Below are positions 30,486 to 32,666 of a stretch of DNA of 32,666 bases, piece by piece. The stretch's first letter is position 1, and the number at the start of each line of letters is the position of its first letter. The notes beneath the pieces are model-generated. The model was given only the letters and a program-made list of their open reading frames with translations. It was not told the origin of the DNA and did not search any database. The position numbers and the translations under genes are program-made. The DNA is from Hadesarchaea archaeon (GTDB lineage: Archaea; Hadarchaeota; Hadarchaeia; Hadarchaeales; Hadarchaeaceae). The stretch lies in assembly GCA_030601665.1 (NCBI GenBank), contig JAUWBP010000002.1, forward strand, positions 1-32,666. Direction: 5' to 3'.

Positions 30486-31421
30486 ATGCGAGTCCTCGTA
30501 ACAGGTGGAGCTGGCTTTATAGGCTCGCACTTGGTCGACGCTTTGTTGGCCAGGGGTGATGCGGTTACCGTGCTTGACAATCTCTCCAACGGTAGCATGG
30601 AAAACCTAAAAAATCACACAACCAATCCGGCTCTCCGGTTCATTCAAGGCGACATTAGAGATGCCAAAGCGATCGAAAACGCTGTGGCTGGTGTCGATGC
30701 AATTATTCATGATGCAGCGATGATAAGTGTACCCCTTTCGATCAAGGACCCAGAACTCGCCCACAGCGTGAACGCCGGGGGCACGCAGGCGCTGCTCAAT
30801 GCCAGTTTGGAGCGCGGCGTCAAGCGATTTGTCTACGCTTCGTCCTGTGCAGTCTATGGTGAACAAGCCAAACTCCCGATAAGCGAGGATGCGCCGCCCA
30901 ATCCGCTTTCACCCTACGCGAGCTCCAAGCTCGTTGCGGAGCAAAGCTGCCGCACTTTCAATGAGTTGGAAGGGTTGGAAACCGTGTGCCTGCGCTATTT
31001 CAATGTCTACGGGGCTAGACAGACTGGCGAGTATGCAGGGGTCATGACAAAATTTATGGAACGCCTCCGCGCCAACCAACCCCCCATGATTTACGGCGAC
31101 GGCGAGCAGACACGCGATTTCATCCATGTTGGCGATGTCGTCGATGCCACCTTGCTGGCGCTGGAACGTAACAGAGTAGCCGGAAAAACGTTAAACGTCG
31201 GGACCGGCAGGACTACTAGCATCAACGAGCTCTGCAAGATATTTTTGAGATTAACAGGTAAAACCGGACTCAAGCCCACCTACGAGGCCCCTAGGTCCGG
31301 AGATATCAGGCACAGCCAAGCCGACATCGCGAAGATAAGAAAACTCCTTGGCTACGATCCGAAAGTATCGATCGAGCAGGGGGTTGAAAAATTGTTGAGG
31401 GCCTTCGAGGTTGTGGAATGA
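30486..31421 (+). CDS. NAD-dependent sugar epimerase/dehydratase (GalE-like, extended SDR)
   Basis: The 311-residue extended short-chain dehydrogenase acts on a nucleotide sugar. The NAD motif is VTGGAGFIGSHLVD, followed by LDNLSNGS and GDIRD. The catalytic residues are in SSCAVYGE (Ser/Thr side) and SPYASSK (Tyr-x3-Lys). RYFNVYGARQ and DFIHVGDVVDA are typical of UDP-glucose/GlcNAc 4-epimerases. The exact sugar cannot be told from sequence. It overlaps the GT2 gene by 4 nt (ATGA) and heads a glycan operon. Confidence 0.9.
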   Translation: MRVLVTGGAGFIGSHLVDALLARGDAVTVLDNLSNGSMENLKNHTTNPALRFIQGDIRDAKAIENAVAGVDAIIHDAAMISVPLSIKDPELAHSVNAGGTQALLNASLERGVKRFVYASSCAVYGEQAKLPISEDAPPNPLSPYASSKLVAEQSCRTFNELEGLETVCLRYFNVYGARQTGEYAGVMTKFMERLRANQPPMIYGDGEQTRDFIHVGDVVDATLLALERNRVAGKTLNVGTGRTTSINELCKIFLRLTGKTGLKPTYEAPRSGDIRHSQADIAKIRKLLGYDPKVSIEQGVEKLLRAFEVVE

Positions 31422-32074
31422 CGAAAGACTGGATCGTGATGCCGGCCTATAACGAAGAGCGCTCGATAGGCAAGGTACTCGATGCCCTGAAGCGTGAGGG
31501 ATGGCACAAGATTATTGTTGTGGACGATGGATCGCACGACCGAACCGCTGAGATTGCTCGTTCGAAGGGGGCTCTTGTCGTCAGCCACGAGAAAAACATG
31601 GGGCTAGGGGCAGCGCTCCGGAGTGGCTTGGCAAGGGCCCGAAAGCTGGGTGCAGACCGCGTGATCACTTTCGACGCCGATGGGCAGCACGACCCAAAAG
31701 CAGTCGAATCCCTCGCAAAGGCCTTGAAAAATGCCGACCTCGTGATCGGCGTTCGGCGGCACTTGGAAATCCCTCTCCACAAGCGGGTCGGCAACTCCGG
31801 CCTGAACTTGATAACGTGCTTGTTCAGTGGAGTACTCACGGACTCACAATCGGGTTCGAGGGCTTTCAACAAGCGGGCGCTCGAGCTAATCCGAATCAGA
31901 AGCAACCGCTACGCAGTTTCCTCCGAGATAATAATCCAGGCGAGAAAGCTGGGGCTGAGGCTTCAATGGGTGCCGGTCGAGTGCTTTTACACTAAATACT
32001 CCAAGGCGCGGGGAACCACCATCCTCAGCGGGTTCAGGATATTTTTGGCCCTGCTGAAGCAGAGGTTGAGCTAA
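31418..32074 (+). CDS. family 2 glycosyltransferase (dolichyl-phosphate sugar synthase-like)
   Basis: The 218-residue GT-A enzyme has MPAYNEERSIGKVLDAL, VVDDGSHDRT, NMGLGAALRSGL and the metal-binding TFDADGQHDP. No transmembrane segments follow the catalytic domain. It resembles DPMS/DPG synthases that load a sugar on a polyprenyl phosphate, the first step for N-glycosylation or surface glycans. It overlaps the genes on both sides, by 4 nt and 1 nt. Confidence 0.88.
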   Translation: MTKDWIVMPAYNEERSIGKVLDALKREGWHKIIVVDDGSHDRTAEIARSKGALVVSHEKNMGLGAALRSGLARARKLGADRVITFDADGQHDPKAVESLAKALKNADLVIGVRRHLEIPLHKRVGNSGLNLITCLFSGVLTDSQSGSRAFNKRALELIRIRSNRYAVSSEIIIQARKLGLRLQWVPVECFYTKYSKARGTTILSGFRIFLALLKQRLS

Positions 32075-32666
32075 TGCGCATCTTGATGGCCTCAGATCTC
32101 TTCTACCCTTCTCTGCTGGGCGGTGGGGAAACGCGAATGTACGAGACGGCAAGAAGATCGGCTAAAAAACATGAAATTCATGTCCTCACTCGAAGATTCA
32201 AAGGGTTGCCAAGCTACGAGGCGCATGAAGGCATGCACATCCATAGGGTCTTCGTCCCCTCCGAGGGGGTAAAGCTTGAGTCACCCACTGATGGCTCCAC
32301 TTTCATGGCGGGCGCTCTGCTCAAGGGGCTAAACTTGGGGGATTTTGATCTCTACGCCCCGCAGCAGTTCTTTCCCATTTTTCCCTTGTGGTTAATCGCA
32401 AAGGTAAAACGGAATCCATTCGTTGCGACTATTCACGATATCTATCGTGAGACATGGCTGCAGAAATATGGACTCAAGGGGCACTCCATGGCTGCTTTTG
32501 AGAGGGTGATGCTGAAACTTCCGTACACCAAGGTAATCACGGTCTCGAACTCCTCGAAGAAGAAGTTGATCGAGAGCGGTGTTCCCGAACACGTGATAGA
32601 AATAATTCCAAATGGCGTCGATTTAGGGAAGTATGACGAGGTAAAGGTCAGGAAATCCGATAAACC
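32074..32666 (+). CDS. family 4 glycosyltransferase (GT-B), truncated by the window end
   Basis: The visible 197 residues are the N-terminal domain of a GT4 enzyme. They include MRILMASDLFYPSLLGGGE (acceptor-side glycine loop), ARRSAKKHEIHVLTRR, VATIHDIYRETW, ITVSNSSKKKLIESGVP and IPNGVDLGKY. The donor-binding domain lies beyond the window. The start ATG overlaps the GT2 stop (TAATG). The ORF track misses it because it has no stop in the window. Confidence 0.88.
   Translation, partial: MRILMASDLFYPSLLGGGETRMYETARRSAKKHEIHVLTRRFKGLPSYEAHEGMHIHRVFVPSEGVKLESPTDGSTFMAGALLKGLNLGDFDLYAPQQFFPIFPLWLIAKVKRNPFVATIHDIYRETWLQKYGLKGHSMAAFERVMLKLPYTKVITVSNSSKKKLIESGVPEHVIEIIPNGVDLGKYDEVKVRKSDK

Noticed and set aside
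1-32666. CRISPR arrays, insertion sequences, prophage or toxin-antitoxin genes
   Set aside because: No regularly spaced repeats, transposase motifs, terminal inverted repeats or toxin families were seen on reading both strands.

Overview
The window is archaeal chromosomal DNA, with gene content and order of a euryarchaeal type. The markers are an archaeal histone, sn-glycerol-1-phosphate dehydrogenase (egsA), a proteasome beta subunit next to the beta-CASP/KH termination nuclease (aCPSF1/FttA), FtsZ and SepF, an archaeal Spt5/SecE pair, the L11-L1-L10-L12 stalk operon, archaeal DtdA, TATA boxes about 25-40 nt upstream of starts, and intron-bearing tRNA genes. I cannot name the lineage from sequence alone. 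Starts are a mix of ATG, GTG and TTG. Many genes overlap by 1-4 nt (TAATG, ATGA, GTGA), so most of the window is translationally coupled operons.

Layout. 1-464: no confident gene, perhaps the 3' end of one. 465-5956: an accessory metabolic block with three amidohydrolase-superfamily enzymes (an SsnA homologue, an SsnA-like paralogue and a cyclic amidohydrolase of the dihydroorotase/allantoinase/hydantoinase group), plus a PreA-like flavoprotein with two 4Fe-4S motifs. A histone gene sits inside this block. Together these enzymes resemble the parts list of anaerobic purine/pyrimidine breakdown. 5971-8033: a two-gene NDP-forming acyl-CoA synthetase whose alpha subunit lacks the expected catalytic residues. 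8237-11633: an orphan HypD, a phosphodiesterase, a zinc-ribbon protein, an unknown protein and egsA. 11737-16259: information processing and division genes (psmB, fttA, a ZPR1-like gene, sepF, a PUA protein, LSm, eL37). 16344-16620: tRNA-Ala(GGC) and tRNA-Val(GAC), both apparently interrupted in the D-arm, with a second intron in the Ala anticodon loop. 16658-28528: dtdA, ftsZ-secE-spt5-OB protein, the L11-L1-L10-L12 genes, alaS, leuS and a DUF434 gene. 28599-30418: a small zinc protein, a type-4 uracil-DNA glycosylase, a DEDD exonuclease and a YjbQ protein. 30486-32666: a glycan operon (sugar epimerase, GT2, truncated GT4) that runs off the window.

The most unusual signals are the D-arm tRNA introns, the degenerate acyl-CoA synthetase alpha subunit and the nucleobase-type catabolic block containing a redox enzyme with an altered active-site segment. 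Several divergent gene pairs appear to share a single near-symmetric TATA element.
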